A DNA stretch of 64,000 bases from Ralstonia sp. RRA (lineage in GTDB: Bacteria > Pseudomonadota > Gammaproteobacteria > Burkholderiales > Burkholderiaceae). Positions 9,852 to 22,140 of the stretch are shown here, piece after piece. The position numbers and the translations under genes were made by a program. The notes under the pieces were generated by a model. The model saw only the letters and a program-made list of their open reading frames with translations. It was not told the DNA's origin and ran no database searches. The stretch is taken from assembly GCF_037023145.1 (NCBI RefSeq), contig NZ_CP146091.1, positions 2,480,001 through 2,544,000 of the forward strand. Direction: 5' to 3'. Within the stretch, counting starts at the first letter, position 1, and each line of letters begins with the position of its first letter.

Positions 9852-10748
9852 GTGCTTGGACAACCTTCCGATCTGGATTTGCGGCTGATCCGCGTCTTCC
9901 TTGCCGTGGTGGATGCCGGCGGCGTAACGCCTGCCCAGGCAACGCTCAATGTCGGCCAATCGACCATCAGCACGCAGCTCTCAACGCTGGAAACCCGCCT
10001 GGGCTACCGGCTGTGCGAGCGTGGGCGTAGTGGCTTCCGGCTGACCGCACGTGGCGAGCAGTTCGTGGATTCAGCCCGCAAGCTGCTGACAGCGCTGGAC
10101 GCGTTCAGCGCCGAGGCGCGCAAGGTGGGGCGCACGCTGGTCGGCACGCTCAACCTGGGGTTGATCGGCCATGCGCCCGTCAATGCCAATGCGCGCATCA
10201 GCCAGGCCATCGAGCGCTTTCGCCAGCGGGATGAGTCGGTGCATTTCACGGTGTCGGTGCGGCCGCCGGGCGAGCTGGAGGGGTTGTTGCTCGACGGCAA
10301 GATCCACATGGCCATCGGCTATTTCTGGCATCGGGTGCCGGCGCTGGAGTACACCACGGTCTTTCACGAGACCCAGCTTGCGTATGCGGGGCGCGGGCAC
10401 CCTCTGTTTGGCAAGACCGGAGCCGCGTCATCGGAAGAGGCTCTGACCCACGCCTGGGCGTGGCGCAGCTACCCACTGCCGGAGGCGGCGGGCTCACCGG
10501 CCGAGCGACTGGTGACAGCGGTGGCGGACAACATGGAAGCGGTGGCGATGCTGGTGCTCTCGGGCAGGCATCTCGGCTATCTGCCCGAGCACTTTGCGGC
10601 GCCCTATGTGGCGCAGGGCCTGCTGGCCCCGCTTGCACCGGAGGCGATGCGCTACGACGTGCCGTTCGACATGGTGGTACGCCGAGACGCTCGACGCAAC
10701 GATCTGCTGGCCGCCTTCATTGCCGACATGAAGGCCGCACACGCGTGA
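9852..10748 (+). CDS. LysR family transcriptional regulator (GbuR-like)
   Basis: A 298-residue LysR-type regulator. The N-terminal helix-turn-helix spans about residues 8-65 (LRLIRVFLAVVDAGGVTPAQ, then QSTISTQLSTLETRLGYRL), followed by the periplasmic-binding-protein-like effector domain. It starts with GTG at 9852, just after a palindrome. Being divergent from the ureohydrolase gene, it probably controls gbuA and the transporter in response to a guanidino compound, as GbuR does in Pseudomonas (inference from context). Confidence 0.85.
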   Translation: MLGQPSDLDLRLIRVFLAVVDAGGVTPAQATLNVGQSTISTQLSTLETRLGYRLCERGRSGFRLTARGEQFVDSARKLLTALDAFSAEARKVGRTLVGTLNLGLIGHAPVNANARISQAIERFRQRDESVHFTVSVRPPGELEGLLLDGKIHMAIGYFWHRVPALEYTTVFHETQLAYAGRGHPLFGKTGAASSEEALTHAWAWRSYPLPEAAGSPAERLVTAVADNMEAVAMLVLSGRHLGYLPEHFAAPYVAQGLLAPLAPEAMRYDVPFDMVVRRDARRNDLLAAFIADMKAAHA

Positions 10749-10764
10749 GCGGTTGGCTACGCGC

Positions 10765-11181
10765 TTAGTTCGACGCGCGCTGCACCAACCCCATGAACTC
10801 CTTGGCCGGCAGTGGGCCATGGCACGACTGCACGCCTACCGTCCCGCGCAGGAGCAGCCACACGCTCTCGCTGCCCGGCGGCTCGATCACAAACGGCTTG
10901 CGCGATGCGGCCTCGGGAATACGCGGGTCTTCGGGGTTGGGCAATGCGACAACCTGCGCGGCATGCCCCTTGACCAACGCGGCGCACTCCGCATCCGGCA
11001 ACTTCGTGGCACGCAGGAAATCCTTGTTCACCAGCACTTCGGACAGCACGGTATCCGGCGCGGTCAAGAACGAATCGACATCGAAACGAGACGCGCCCGT
11101 CGAGGCGCATCCCGCAAACACCGCCGCCGCGGCTGCAACGATGGCCGCACGCTGCAGCGATGTGGTGAACGGCAAAGGCAT
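10765..11181 (-). CDS. Small lipoprotein of unknown function
   Basis: A 138-residue protein with a lipoprotein signal peptide: basic start, Ala-rich core and lipobox VFAGC with the lipid-bearing Cys near residue 25. The mature part (FDVDSFLTAPDTVLSEVLVN and following) has two more Cys and no motif I recognise. It lies 35 bases downstream of lolA on the same strand with an AGGGAGA ribosome site, so it may be co-transcribed and its lipoprotein sorted by the Lol system. It ends 16 bases from the convergent LysR gene. Confidence 0.7.
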   Translation of the reverse strand: MPLPFTTSLQRAAIVAAAAAVFAGCASTGASRFDVDSFLTAPDTVLSEVLVNKDFLRATKLPDAECAALVKGHAAQVVALPNPEDPRIPEAASRKPFVIEPPGSESVWLLLRGTVGVQSCHGPLPAKEFMGLVQRASN

Positions 11182-11216
11182 GGTCGGTCTCCCTATCGAA
11201 AACCGGCCCCTACACG

Positions 11217-11864
11217 TTACTGCTTGATAACGTCAGCCCCCTTGGGCGGCACGAAGCGGAACGCGTTGGCCGGCAGTTGTGGATTCTTCTGAATGTTCGA
11301 GAACGTCAGCAGCGTGGTGTTCCCGAAAGCGTCACGCAGCTCCATCCCCTGCAGCTCACCACTGCGGAAACCGATGGCGATGCGCTCGAACTGGGTGTCC
11401 TTGGCTTTGGGCGTGAGCTCAACCCAGTCGATGCCGTCCTTCGTCCCGCCTTCCTTGAGCGTGAAGTTCTTGGCAAGGTCGTTGCTGCCGAACAGGATGG
11501 CGGCCGGACTGGAGCCGAGCGACGCATCAAGCTTGCGTTCGGTCACCTGGCTCAGGTCCTTGTCGTAGATGTAGAGCGTCTGACCATCGGCGGACAGTTG
11601 CTGTTCATACGGCTTCACATAGCGCCAGACAAATCGGCCCGGGCGCGAGAAGGAGAAATCACCGCTGGAGGTGCCCGCCAGGCGGAGCGGGTTGCCATTG
11701 GTGCCGCCCTTGACCTGGCGCTGCACGAATTCGCCGCGCGCGGTGGTGACGTTGCTCACGAAGGCGTTGAGCTGCTCGACCGCGCCCGCATAGGCACCGG
11801 CCGACCACGCCGTCAGCGATACCAGCCCAGCGGCCATCAGGTGACGTGCTTTCAACACAAACAT
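11217..11864 (-). CDS. lolA: Outer-membrane lipoprotein carrier protein LolA
   Basis: A 215-residue periplasmic chaperone that carries lipoproteins from LolCDE to LolB. The signal peptide ends near AYAGA (about residue 26). Mature features are ARGEFVQRQ, the [21 protein letters not shown] segment (residues about 70-90), [15 protein letters not shown] and SNDLAKNF, all typical of LolA. It is directly downstream of ftsK, an arrangement common in betaproteobacteria. Confidence 0.93.
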   Translation of the reverse strand: MFVLKARHLMAAGLVSLTAWSAGAYAGAVEQLNAFVSNVTTARGEFVQRQVKGGTNGNPLRLAGTSSGDFSFSRPGRFVWRYVKPYEQQLSADGQTLYIYDKDLSQVTERKLDASLGSSPAAILFGSNDLAKNFTLKEGGTKDGIDWVELTPKAKDTQFERIAIGFRSGELQGMELRDAFGNTTLLTFSNIQKNPQLPANAFRFVPPKGADVIKQ

Positions 11865-11964
11865 AGGAATCCCGGATTTCAGTTGATCTTGTTGTTAGTG
11901 GCCGGCCGCGCCGGAACATTCCACCGACGCGGTAACGCGATGTAACCGCAACATGCGGACAACG

Positions 11965-14310
11965 TCATTCTTCTTCGACGACGTTGCCGTTGCGGTTGGG
12001 CGCCAGAATTTCGCGGTTGCCGTTGCCGGACATGGCGGACACGAGCCCCGCCTTTTCCATGTCTTCGAGCAGGCGCGCGGCGCGGTTGTAGCCGATGCGC
12101 AGGTGACGCTGCACCAGCGAGATGGACGCGCGGCGGTTCTTGAGCACCACGTCGACGGCCTGGTCGTACAGCGGATCGGCCTCGCCGCCGCCAGCGCCAA
12201 CGAGGCCTGCACCACCGCCAAAGCCGTCGCCGCCACCCTCGCCATCGACCACACCGCCTTCGAGGATGCCCTCGATGTAGTTCGGCTCGCCCTGCGATTT
12301 GAGGTTATCCACCACGCGGTGCACTTCGTCGTCCGAAACAAACGCACCATGCACACGCACCGGCAAACCCGTGCCAGGCGCCAGGTAGAGCATGTCACCC
12401 ATGCCCAGCAGCGCTTCGGCGCCCTGTTGGTCGAGAATCGTGCGCGAGTCGATCTTGCTGCTGACCTGGAACGCAATCCGCGTCGGCACGTTGGCCTTGA
12501 TCAGGCCCGTAATCACATCCACCGACGGACGCTGCGTCGCCAGCACCAGGTGAATGCCCGCTGCACGCGCCTTCTGCGCAATCCGCGCGATCAGCTCTTC
12601 GACCTTCTTGCCGACCACCATCATCAGGTCGGCCAGCTCGTCGATCACGATGACGATCATGGGCAGCTTGTCGAGCGGCTCCGGCGCATCGGGCGTGAGG
12701 CTGAATGGGTTGGGAATCTTTTCTTCGCGCGCGGCGGCTTCTTCGATCTTCTTGTTGAAGCCTGCCAGGTTGCGCACGCCCATCTTGCTCATGAGCTTGT
12801 AGCGGCGTTCCATTTCGCCCACGGCCCAGTTCAGCGCGTGGCCGGCCTGGCGCATGTCGGTCACCACCGGGCACAAGAGATGCGGAATGCCTTCGTAGAT
12901 GCTCAGTTCCAGCATCTTCGGGTCGATCAGGATCAGGCGCACCGCATCGGCCTTGGCCTTGTAGAGCAGCGACAGGATCATCGCGTTGATCCCGACCGAC
13001 TTACCCGAACCCGTGGTACCGGCCACCATGCAGTGCGGCATCTTGGCCAGATCGGCCACCACCGGCTTGCCGGCGATGTCCTTGCCGAGCGCCATCGTGA
13101 GCTGCGAAGCGCTCTCGTTGTAGACCTGCGAGCCGAGAATCTCCGACAGGCGCACCGCCTGACGCTTCGGATTCGGCAGCTCCAGGCCCATGAAATTCTT
13201 GCCCGGAATCGTCTCCACCACGCGGATGGACACCAGCGACAGCGAACGCGCTAAGTCCTTGGCGAGGTTGACGATCTGGCTGCCCTTCACGCCCGTGGCG
13301 GGCTCAATCTCGTAGCGCGTGATGACCGGGCCCGGGTAGGCCGCCACCACCTGCACTTCCACGCCAAAGTCCTTGAGCTTTTTCTCGATCAGGCGCGAGG
13401 TGAATTCCAGCGTCTCGGCGCTCACGGTTTCCACCACCGGCGGGATCGGATCGAGCAGCGCCAGCGGCGGGAGGTCGGAATCCTCAATATCGACAAACAG
13501 CGGCTGCTGCTTCTCGCGCTCCACGCGCTCGCTCTTGACCACGGCGGTCGGGCGCACGATCTGCACCGGCGGCGCTTCTTCAATGCGCACGCGGCGGGTT
13601 TCGACCACCTCTTCGCGCTCGACCTTGGCGGCCTCGCCAATGGCACGGTCCTGCTTGCTCTCGCGGCGCGCCTTGAAGCCGACGAACAGCATCTCGACAC
13701 CCGCGCCGATCTGCTCGGCCAGGTTCAGCCACGAAAAATGGAAGAACAGCGACAGCCCCACCGTAAACATCAGCAACAGCACCAGCGTGCCGCCGGTAAA
13801 GCCCAACGAGTGCTGCATCGCCCCACCGATCAGGTCGCCCAGCACACCGCCCGGCGCGCGCGGCAGCTTCATATGCATGCTGTACATGCGGATGGCTTCC
13901 AGCCCCATGCTGGAGGCCAGGATGAGCGCAAAACCGATCCAGGTAACGCTGGCGTCCACGCGCGGCATGGCGGCGCGTGGCAGGCGCTCGTCCGACATCA
14001 GCTCGCGCCAGCCACGCCAGACGCGGCGCACCAGCAGCAACGCCCACCAGTAGGCGGAGGCGCCAAAAACGAACAACAACAGGTCTGCCAGCCACGCCCC
14101 CACGCGCCCGCCCAGGTTACGGATCTCGTCGACCTGGCTGGCGTGGGTGAAACCGGGGTCGGCCCGGTTGTATGACAGAAGGATGATCAGGAAGGCGATG
14201 GTCACCGCCAGCAACAGGAACCAGCGGACCTCGCCCAGCAGGCGCCCAATGCGGGACGGCAGCGCGGCGGGGTCGGTACGGGTTGTCGGGGTGGTGGAAG
14301 CTCGGGCCAT
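11965..14310 (-). CDS. ftsK: DNA translocase FtsK
   Basis: A 781-residue septal DNA pump that moves chromosome dimers at division. The N-terminal membrane domain (about residues 25-190) has four or five segments, followed by a short charged linker. The motor domain carries Walker [11 protein letters not shown] near 433 and Walker [10 protein letters not shown] near 552, with [14 protein letters not shown] after it. The C-terminal gamma winged-helix ([20 protein letters not shown]) that reads KOPS sites is complete. The linker is short compared with the 1,329-residue E. coli protein, as usual in this group. It is divergent from trxB. Confidence 0.95.
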   Translation of the reverse strand: MARASTTPTTRTDPAALPSRIGRLLGEVRWFLLLAVTIAFLIILLSYNRADPGFTHASQVDEIRNLGGRVGAWLADLLLFVFGASAYWWALLLVRRVWRGWRELMSDERLPRAAMPRVDASVTWIGFALILASSMGLEAIRMYSMHMKLPRAPGGVLGDLIGGAMQHSLGFTGGTLVLLLMFTVGLSLFFHFSWLNLAEQIGAGVEMLFVGFKARRESKQDRAIGEAAKVEREEVVETRRVRIEEAPPVQIVRPTAVVKSERVEREKQQPLFVDIEDSDLPPLALLDPIPPVVETVSAETLEFTSRLIEKKLKDFGVEVQVVAAYPGPVITRYEIEPATGVKGSQIVNLAKDLARSLSLVSIRVVETIPGKNFMGLELPNPKRQAVRLSEILGSQVYNESASQLTMALGKDIAGKPVVADLAKMPHCMVAGTTGSGKSVGINAMILSLLYKAKADAVRLILIDPKMLELSIYEGIPHLLCPVVTDMRQAGHALNWAVGEMERRYKLMSKMGVRNLAGFNKKIEEAAAREEKIPNPFSLTPDAPEPLDKLPMIVIVIDELADLMMVVGKKVEELIARIAQKARAAGIHLVLATQRPSVDVITGLIKANVPTRIAFQVSSKIDSRTILDQQGAEALLGMGDMLYLAPGTGLPVRVHGAFVSDDEVHRVVDNLKSQGEPNYIEGILEGGVVDGEGGGDGFGGGAGLVGAGGGEADPLYDQAVDVVLKNRRASISLVQRHLRIGYNRAARLLEDMEKAGLVSAMSGNGNREILAPNRNGNVVEEE

Positions 14311-14353
14311 GCGGGAGACGGGTGCGCCGCTTGGGCGAGCCCGCGCGGCTTAA

Positions 14354-15478
<1,125 letters not shown>

Positions 15479-15514
15479 GTCTCCTGCCCCCGGGTTTCCC
15501 GGGTTCAAACAACG

Positions 15515-15543
15515 CGGCCGATGGGACACCATCGGCCGTTTTG
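15515..15543 (+). terminator. Rho-independent terminator of trxB
   Basis: A perfect 10-bp stem, CGGCCGATGG / CCATCGGCCG, with loop GACA is followed by TTTTG, 37 bases after the trxB stop. Its T tract merges with the -35 box of the next gene. Confidence 0.8.
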
Positions 15544-15567
15544 TCATGCGCGGCGCCTTCGTATAAT
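15541..15567 (+). promoter_or_regulatory. Promoter of the Smr-domain gene
   Basis: TTGTCA and TATAAT are 15 bases apart, a slightly short spacer. The -10 lies 33 bases before ATG 15601. The -35 overlaps the trxB terminator tail. Confidence 0.55.
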
Positions 15568-15600
15568 CGACGCACGCTCCACCCTGATTCGCCTGTCGCC

Positions 15601-16266
15601 ATGAAACGCGCCTCCACCCCCGCCAACAAGCTCAGCCTGACCGACCTGGGCAAGCTGCGTGAACAGCTCAAGCACGAAACCGAGGCACGCGAGGCCGAAC
15701 GCCAACGCGCGGAAGCCGCTGCTCGCAAGGCCGTGGAAGAGGCCAACGTGTTCCGCGCCAACGTCGGCGAGGTGAATGCGCTGCGCCAGAACAAGCGCGT
15801 CGAGCATCCACGCAATCCGCCTGCACCCGATCCCGTGCATTCGCGTGCGGAAGACAAGCGCGTGCTGGATGCCTCGCTGTCGGACGAATTCGACGTCGAC
15901 AACCTGCTGGAGACCGACGACACGCTCTCCTACCGCCGCCCAGGCATCGGCGAAGACGTGCTCAAGAAACTGCGCCGCGGTGAATGGGCCACGCAAGACC
16001 AGATCGACCTGCATGGCCTGCGCCGCGAAGAAGCGCGCGAAGCGCTGGCCGCCTTCCTGCGTCGCGCCGTGCAGCGCGGCATCCGCTGCGTGCGCGTGAT
16101 CCACGGCAAGGGCCTGGGCTCACCCGACAAGACACCGGTGCTCAAAGGCAAGGTGCGTTCGTGGCTGGTGCAGAAGGAAGAAGTGATTGCCTTTGTCGAG
16201 CCGCGCAACACGGCTGGCGGCGCTGGTGCTGTCTTGGTGCTCTTGCGCCAGCCGCACGGTTCCTGA
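15601..16266 (+). CDS. Smr domain protein
   Basis: A 221-residue protein with a C-terminal small MutS-related (Smr) domain, a nuclease/nucleic-acid-binding fold. The first 60 residues form a charged helix (EQLKHETEAREAERQRAEAA) that is probably coiled coil. The Smr core from about 135 carries DLHGLRREEAREAL and VIHGKGLGS, the conserved LDxHG-like and HGxG motifs. E. coli relatives are YdaL and SmrB (YfcN); SmrB rescues collided ribosomes. Which role applies here is unknown. It lies 44 bases before the TRIC-like gene. Confidence 0.85.
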   Translation: MKRASTPANKLSLTDLGKLREQLKHETEAREAERQRAEAAARKAVEEANVFRANVGEVNALRQNKRVEHPRNPPAPDPVHSRAEDKRVLDASLSDEFDVDNLLETDDTLSYRRPGIGEDVLKKLRRGEWATQDQIDLHGLRREEAREALAAFLRRAVQRGIRCVRVIHGKGLGSPDKTPVLKGKVRSWLVQKEEVIAFVEPRNTAGGAGAVLVLLRQPHGS

Positions 16267-16310
16267 CGCGTTCATCTTCCCATCGCCCCCATAACAAGAA
16301 CAACACGCCC

Positions 16311-16934
16311 ATGCACGTAACCCGCCTGCAGTTGGTCATGCACTGGATGGAGATCCTCGCGGTCTTCTCGTTTGCCATCTCGGGGCTGGCCGAGGCGAAA
16401 CGGCGCCGGCTCGATGCCGTGGGCGCATTCATCGTGGCCTTCCTGACGGCCTTTGGCGGCGGCACGCTGCGCGATCTGCTGCTCGATCGCCGGCCCTTCT
16501 ACTGGGTCGAACACGAGCACTACCTGCTCGCGCTGTTCATCATGAGCCTGTTCGCCAACTGGGTGATCCGGCTGGTGAGCCAACTGGTGTCCGACCGCGT
16601 GCTGATCGTGGCAGACGCCATCGGCATGGGCCTGTTTGGCGTGCTGGGCACGCAACTGGCGCTGGATGCGGGCGTACCGATCTTTGTGTCGGTGATGATG
16701 GGCGTGATCACGGCGGCCTTTGGGGGCCTGCTGCGCGATGTGGTCTGCAATGAGGTGCCCATGCTGCTGCGGGACAACCACCCGTACGCGACCTGCGCGT
16801 TTCTCGGATGTTTCCTTTACGTCGGGCTGACGTTCACGGACTTGCTGCCGAGCGTGTCCGTCGTGATCGCCACACTGGCAATCGTGATCGGGCGGCTGGT
16901 AACGCTGCGCTGGAACATCACGCTGCCGCGCTGA
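16311..16934 (+). CDS. UPF0126/TRIC-type inner-membrane protein
   Basis: A 207-residue protein with about seven hydrophobic segments made of two repeats, each carrying a glycine-rich motif: TAFGGGTLRDLLLDRRPFYW near residue 47-66 and TAAFGGLLRDVVCNEVP near 135. This duplicated pattern is the signature of the UPF0126 (YadS/YicG) family, related to trimeric intracellular cation (TRIC) channels; YicG-like members transport glycine. Transport of K+ or a small amino acid is likely but unproven. The ATG at 16311 fits the family start. Confidence 0.8.
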   Translation: MHVTRLQLVMHWMEILAVFSFAISGLAEAKRRRLDAVGAFIVAFLTAFGGGTLRDLLLDRRPFYWVEHEHYLLALFIMSLFANWVIRLVSQLVSDRVLIVADAIGMGLFGVLGTQLALDAGVPIFVSVMMGVITAAFGGLLRDVVCNEVPMLLRDNHPYATCAFLGCFLYVGLTFTDLLPSVSVVIATLAIVIGRLVTLRWNITLPR

Positions 16935-16942
16935 TCGGTAGC

Positions 16943-16964
16943 GGCCGGCGCGAGCACGCCGGCC
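16943..16964. terminator. GC-rich hairpin between convergent genes
   Basis: Perfect 8-bp arms GGCCGGCG / CGCCGGCC sit between the ends of the TRIC-like gene and glnB. There is no T tract, so termination strength is uncertain. Confidence 0.4.
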
Positions 16965-16975
16965 AGACTGGCCGC

Positions 16976-17955
<980 letters not shown>

Positions 17956-17966
17956 GGCGTCGGCGC

Positions 17967-19604
<1,638 letters not shown>

Positions 19605-19659
19605 GGGGGCAATATGGGATGCAAGCGCAGCACCCCGGGCTGGAATTAGAATCGGCGGC

Positions 19660-20874
19660 ATGACTTCCCGCCCCCTTGTTCCCGAGCCCGAAACCCGCGC
19701 CGGATCGCAGCATTATCGCATGCGGCTTGTGACCGATCTGCGCGACATCGACCGCGACGCATGGGACGCCCTGCTCGGCCAGCAGCCCGAGGCGACGCCC
19801 TTCCTGCGCTACGACTTCCTGCATGCGCTGCACGAGAGCGGCAGCGCATCGCCCGACACCGGCTGGTCGCCGCAATACCTGACGTTGTGGGAAGACGGCG
19901 CACACGGAGAAACGCTGGCTGCCGCCGCGCCGCTGTACGTGAAGGGCCACTCCTATGGCGAGTACGTCTTCGACTGGGCCTGGGCCAATGCGTACGCACA
20001 GCACGGGCTGGAGTACTACCCAAAGTGGCTGTCTGCCATCCCCTTTACGCCGGTGCAAGGCGCACGGCTGCTGGCGCACAGCGCCGACGCGCGCGCTGCG
20101 CTACTCGACACGTTGCTGGCGGTGGCGCGACAAAGCGAGTTGTCCTCGCTGCACGTGCTGTTCCCGACCACGGATGAGGCCGAACAGATGCGCGCCGCCG
20201 GCATGTTGCTGCGGCACGGGGTGCAGTTTCACTGGTGCAATGCGGGCTTCGGCAGCTTCGACGATTTTCTTGCCGCCTTGGAGCAGAAGAAGCGCAAGAA
20301 CATCCGCGCCGAACGCCGCCGTGTGCACGACGCCGGCATCACCTTCCGCCACATCCCCGGCGCGGCAGCCACCGATGCCGACTGGCGCTTCTTCCACCGC
20401 TGCTACCGCACCACCTACCGCGAGCATCACTCCTCGCCCTACCTGAACCTCGAGTTCTTCCGCCAGATCGGCCAGTCAATGCCGGAGAACCTGCTGCTGG
20501 TGATCGCCTCGCGCGCGGGCAACGACATCGCCAGCGCGCTGCTGGTGGTCGATGCGCGACCGGAAGCGTCGGTCATGTACGGCCGCTACTGGGGCGCGAT
20601 CGAGCATCACCCCTGCCTGCACTTTGAGACGGCGTACTACCAACCGCTGGCGTACTGCATCGAGCACGGCATCCGCACGTTCGAGGGTGGTGCTCAGGGT
20701 GAGCACAAGATGGCACGCGGCTTTGAACCGGTGGCGACGCTGTCAGCGCATTGGCTTGCGCATCCGGCCTTTGCCGATGCTGTAGGCCGGTTCCTCGACC
20801 GGGAGACGGCCGGCATGGAAGCGTATCTGGACGAACTGACGGACCGCTCGCCGTTCAGGCAGCGTCCGGAGTAG
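19660..20874 (+). CDS. Predicted N-acyltransferase (GNAT fold, DUF482/COG3146 type)
   Basis: A 404-residue protein resembling the COG3146 family of predicted FemAB/GNAT-like acyltransferases. Landmarks are PFLRYDFLHALHESGSASPD near residue 47, GWSPQYLTLW, KKRKNIRAERRRV near 210, FFHRCYRTTYREHHSSPYL near 245, and the C-terminal FEGGAQGEHKMARGF near 345. The reaction is unknown. A TAGAAT -10-like box at 19647-19652 sits only 8 bases before the ATG at 19660, and no ribosome site is visible, so the message may be nearly leaderless (inference). Alternative in-frame starts upstream overlap nadE. Confidence 0.75.
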   Translation: MTSRPLVPEPETRAGSQHYRMRLVTDLRDIDRDAWDALLGQQPEATPFLRYDFLHALHESGSASPDTGWSPQYLTLWEDGAHGETLAAAAPLYVKGHSYGEYVFDWAWANAYAQHGLEYYPKWLSAIPFTPVQGARLLAHSADARAALLDTLLAVARQSELSSLHVLFPTTDEAEQMRAAGMLLRHGVQFHWCNAGFGSFDDFLAALEQKKRKNIRAERRRVHDAGITFRHIPGAAATDADWRFFHRCYRTTYREHHSSPYLNLEFFRQIGQSMPENLLLVIASRAGNDIASALLVVDARPEASVMYGRYWGAIEHHPCLHFETAYYQPLAYCIEHGIRTFEGGAQGEHKMARGFEPVATLSAHWLAHPAFADAVGRFLDRETAGMEAYLDELTDRSPFRQRPE

Positions 20875-20911
20875 AACAACCAGGGGAAGGACCGCGAAGG
20901 CGGGAGAAACG

Positions 20912-20934
20912 GCGTCCGCAACAACAGCGGACGC
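20912..20934. terminator. Hairpin between convergent genes
   Basis: Perfect 8-bp arms GCGTCCGC / GCGGACGC with a 7-base loop lie between the GNAT gene and the small exported peptide gene. There is no clear T tract. Confidence 0.4.
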
Positions 20935-20942
20935 GAAACAGC

Positions 20943-21143
20943 TTAGCGTGCGGCCAGCTTCTGTGCGGGCACCGGGCACTGCGACGGGCAGGCAGCACCC
21001 GTAGTCGGCAAGGCGCCAGTCGGTGCAACACCACGTTCGCCAGCATGTGCGGCATCGGCCGGGCCGGCGAGCAACGCCCACACGGTAAAGGCGGTCATGG
21101 CCATGAGAGAAAGCACGGGAACAGCAACGGTCTTGTTCAACAT
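20943..21143 (-). CDS. Small exported peptide (hypothetical)
   Basis: A possible 66-residue protein: MLNKTVAVPVLSLMAMTAF begins an N-terminal hydrophobic signal or anchor, followed by a short Ala/Gly/Pro-rich mature part with two Cys in CPSQCP. I do not recognise it. Support comes from a near-consensus sigma-70 promoter (TTGCCC-17-TAGACT) about 40 bases upstream and a hairpin just after the stop. Against it: no clear ribosome site and a short length. If secreted, cleavage near ADAAHA would leave about 38 residues. Confidence 0.45.
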   Translation of the reverse strand: MLNKTVAVPVLSLMAMTAFTVWALLAGPADAAHAGERGVAPTGALPTTGAACPSQCPVPAQKLAAR

Positions 21144-21178
21144 CGCAGTACCAGGGGTTGGAGTCAAACTTGTCCGGG

Positions 21179-21207
21179 AGTCTAGAGGCGCCGTTTCCGA
21201 CGGGCAA
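21179..21207 (-). promoter_or_regulatory. Sigma-70 promoter upstream of the small exported peptide
   Basis: On the minus strand TTGCCC (21202-21207) and TAGACT (21179-21184) are exactly 17 bases apart. The start of transcription would fall near 21172, about 30 bases before ATG 21143. Confidence 0.55.
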
Positions 21208-21376
21208 ATGAGCGTTACTTAAATCTCTGTATAGCGGGATTGCGGCAGCTCGTTCATGCACGGAGCGCGACATCCCTCTAGAAAATGCATGATGCGATAT
21301 TCAGTCGCCGCAAATGGCGATGCGATGCGGGTTGGCAGGTGACCCAACATTGCAGTCATTTCACCGCTGCAAACAA

Positions 21377-21410
21377 AAAATCCCGGCCATCCTTGCGGAT
21401 GCCGGGACTT
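21377..21410 (-). terminator. Terminator of ppa
   Basis: On the minus strand a GTCCCGGCATCC / GGATGGCCGGGAT stem (one bulge) is followed by TTTTTTG, 37 bases after the ppa stop. The stretch 21208-21376 beyond it contains no gene that I can support. Confidence 0.8.
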
Positions 21411-21446
21411 TGTCTGAACAGACGTACAGCAAATTACTAAGGTTTC

Positions 21447-21974
21447 TTACTTCTTATAGTTGGCCACGCCGTCGACGATTTCCTTATGGGCTTCTTCAAT
21501 GCCGCCCCAGCCTTCGACCTTGACCCACTTGCCGGCTTCCAGCGCCTTGTAGTGCTCGAAGAAGTGCTTGATCTGGTCCAGCAGGTTCTGGCCGATGTCC
21601 GACAGGTCGGTCATGTGGGCCGTGGCGGGGCTCAGCTTGTTGACCGGCACGGCCACCAGCTTGGCATCCACGCCGGATTCGTCCGTCATCTTCAGCATGC
21701 CCAGGGCGCGGCAACGCACCACGCAGCCGTGGATCAGCGGGAACGGCGTGACAACCAGCACGTCCACCGGGTCACCGTCGCCCGACAGCGTCTGCGGGAT
21801 GAAGCCGTAGTTGGCCGGGTAGCGCATGCCGGTGCCCACGAAGCGGTCCACATGCAGCATGCCCGTTTCCTTGTCGGCTTCGTACTTGACCGGATCGCTC
21901 TGCGCCGGAATCTCGATGATGACGTTGAAGTCGTTGGGGATGTCCTTGCCCGGCGAGACGTTGTTGAAGCTCAT
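21447..21974 (-). CDS. ppa: Inorganic pyrophosphatase
   Basis: A 175-residue family I soluble pyrophosphatase, which hydrolyses PPi to phosphate and pulls biosynthetic reactions forward. The family signature DGDPVDVLV lies near residue 67, with YEADKETG near 31, the [12 protein letters not shown] segment near 50 and KVEGWGG near the C-terminus. Length equals the E. coli enzyme (176). The ATG at 21974 follows GGAGC. The frame extends upstream but without similarity. A TATAAT is present 79 bases upstream on the same strand. Confidence 0.96.
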   Translation of the reverse strand: MSFNNVSPGKDIPNDFNVIIEIPAQSDPVKYEADKETGMLHVDRFVGTGMRYPANYGFIPQTLSGDGDPVDVLVVTPFPLIHGCVVRCRALGMLKMTDESGVDAKLVAVPVNKLSPATAHMTDLSDIGQNLLDQIKHFFEHYKALEAGKWVKVEGWGGIEEAHKEIVDGVANYKK

Positions 21975-22052
21975 GGAAATGCTCCGGAATGCGCGAAGTG
22001 CGTAAAAACGCGACGCAAATGGTTGAAAAAAGGTCAAAAACCGTCGGCGGGC

Positions 22053-22058
22053 ATTATA
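22053..22058 (-). promoter_or_regulatory. Likely -10 element of ppa
   Basis: A perfect TATAAT on the minus strand, 79 bases before the ppa ATG. The -35 region is poor. Confidence 0.4.
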
Positions 22059-22140
22059 GCCCCTGGCGCCTCGACTCCCCCCTACCCCCGGCCCGCCCGT
22101 GCGAAAATCACGCGTTGCCGATCTTCTGCAGGAACCCCCC

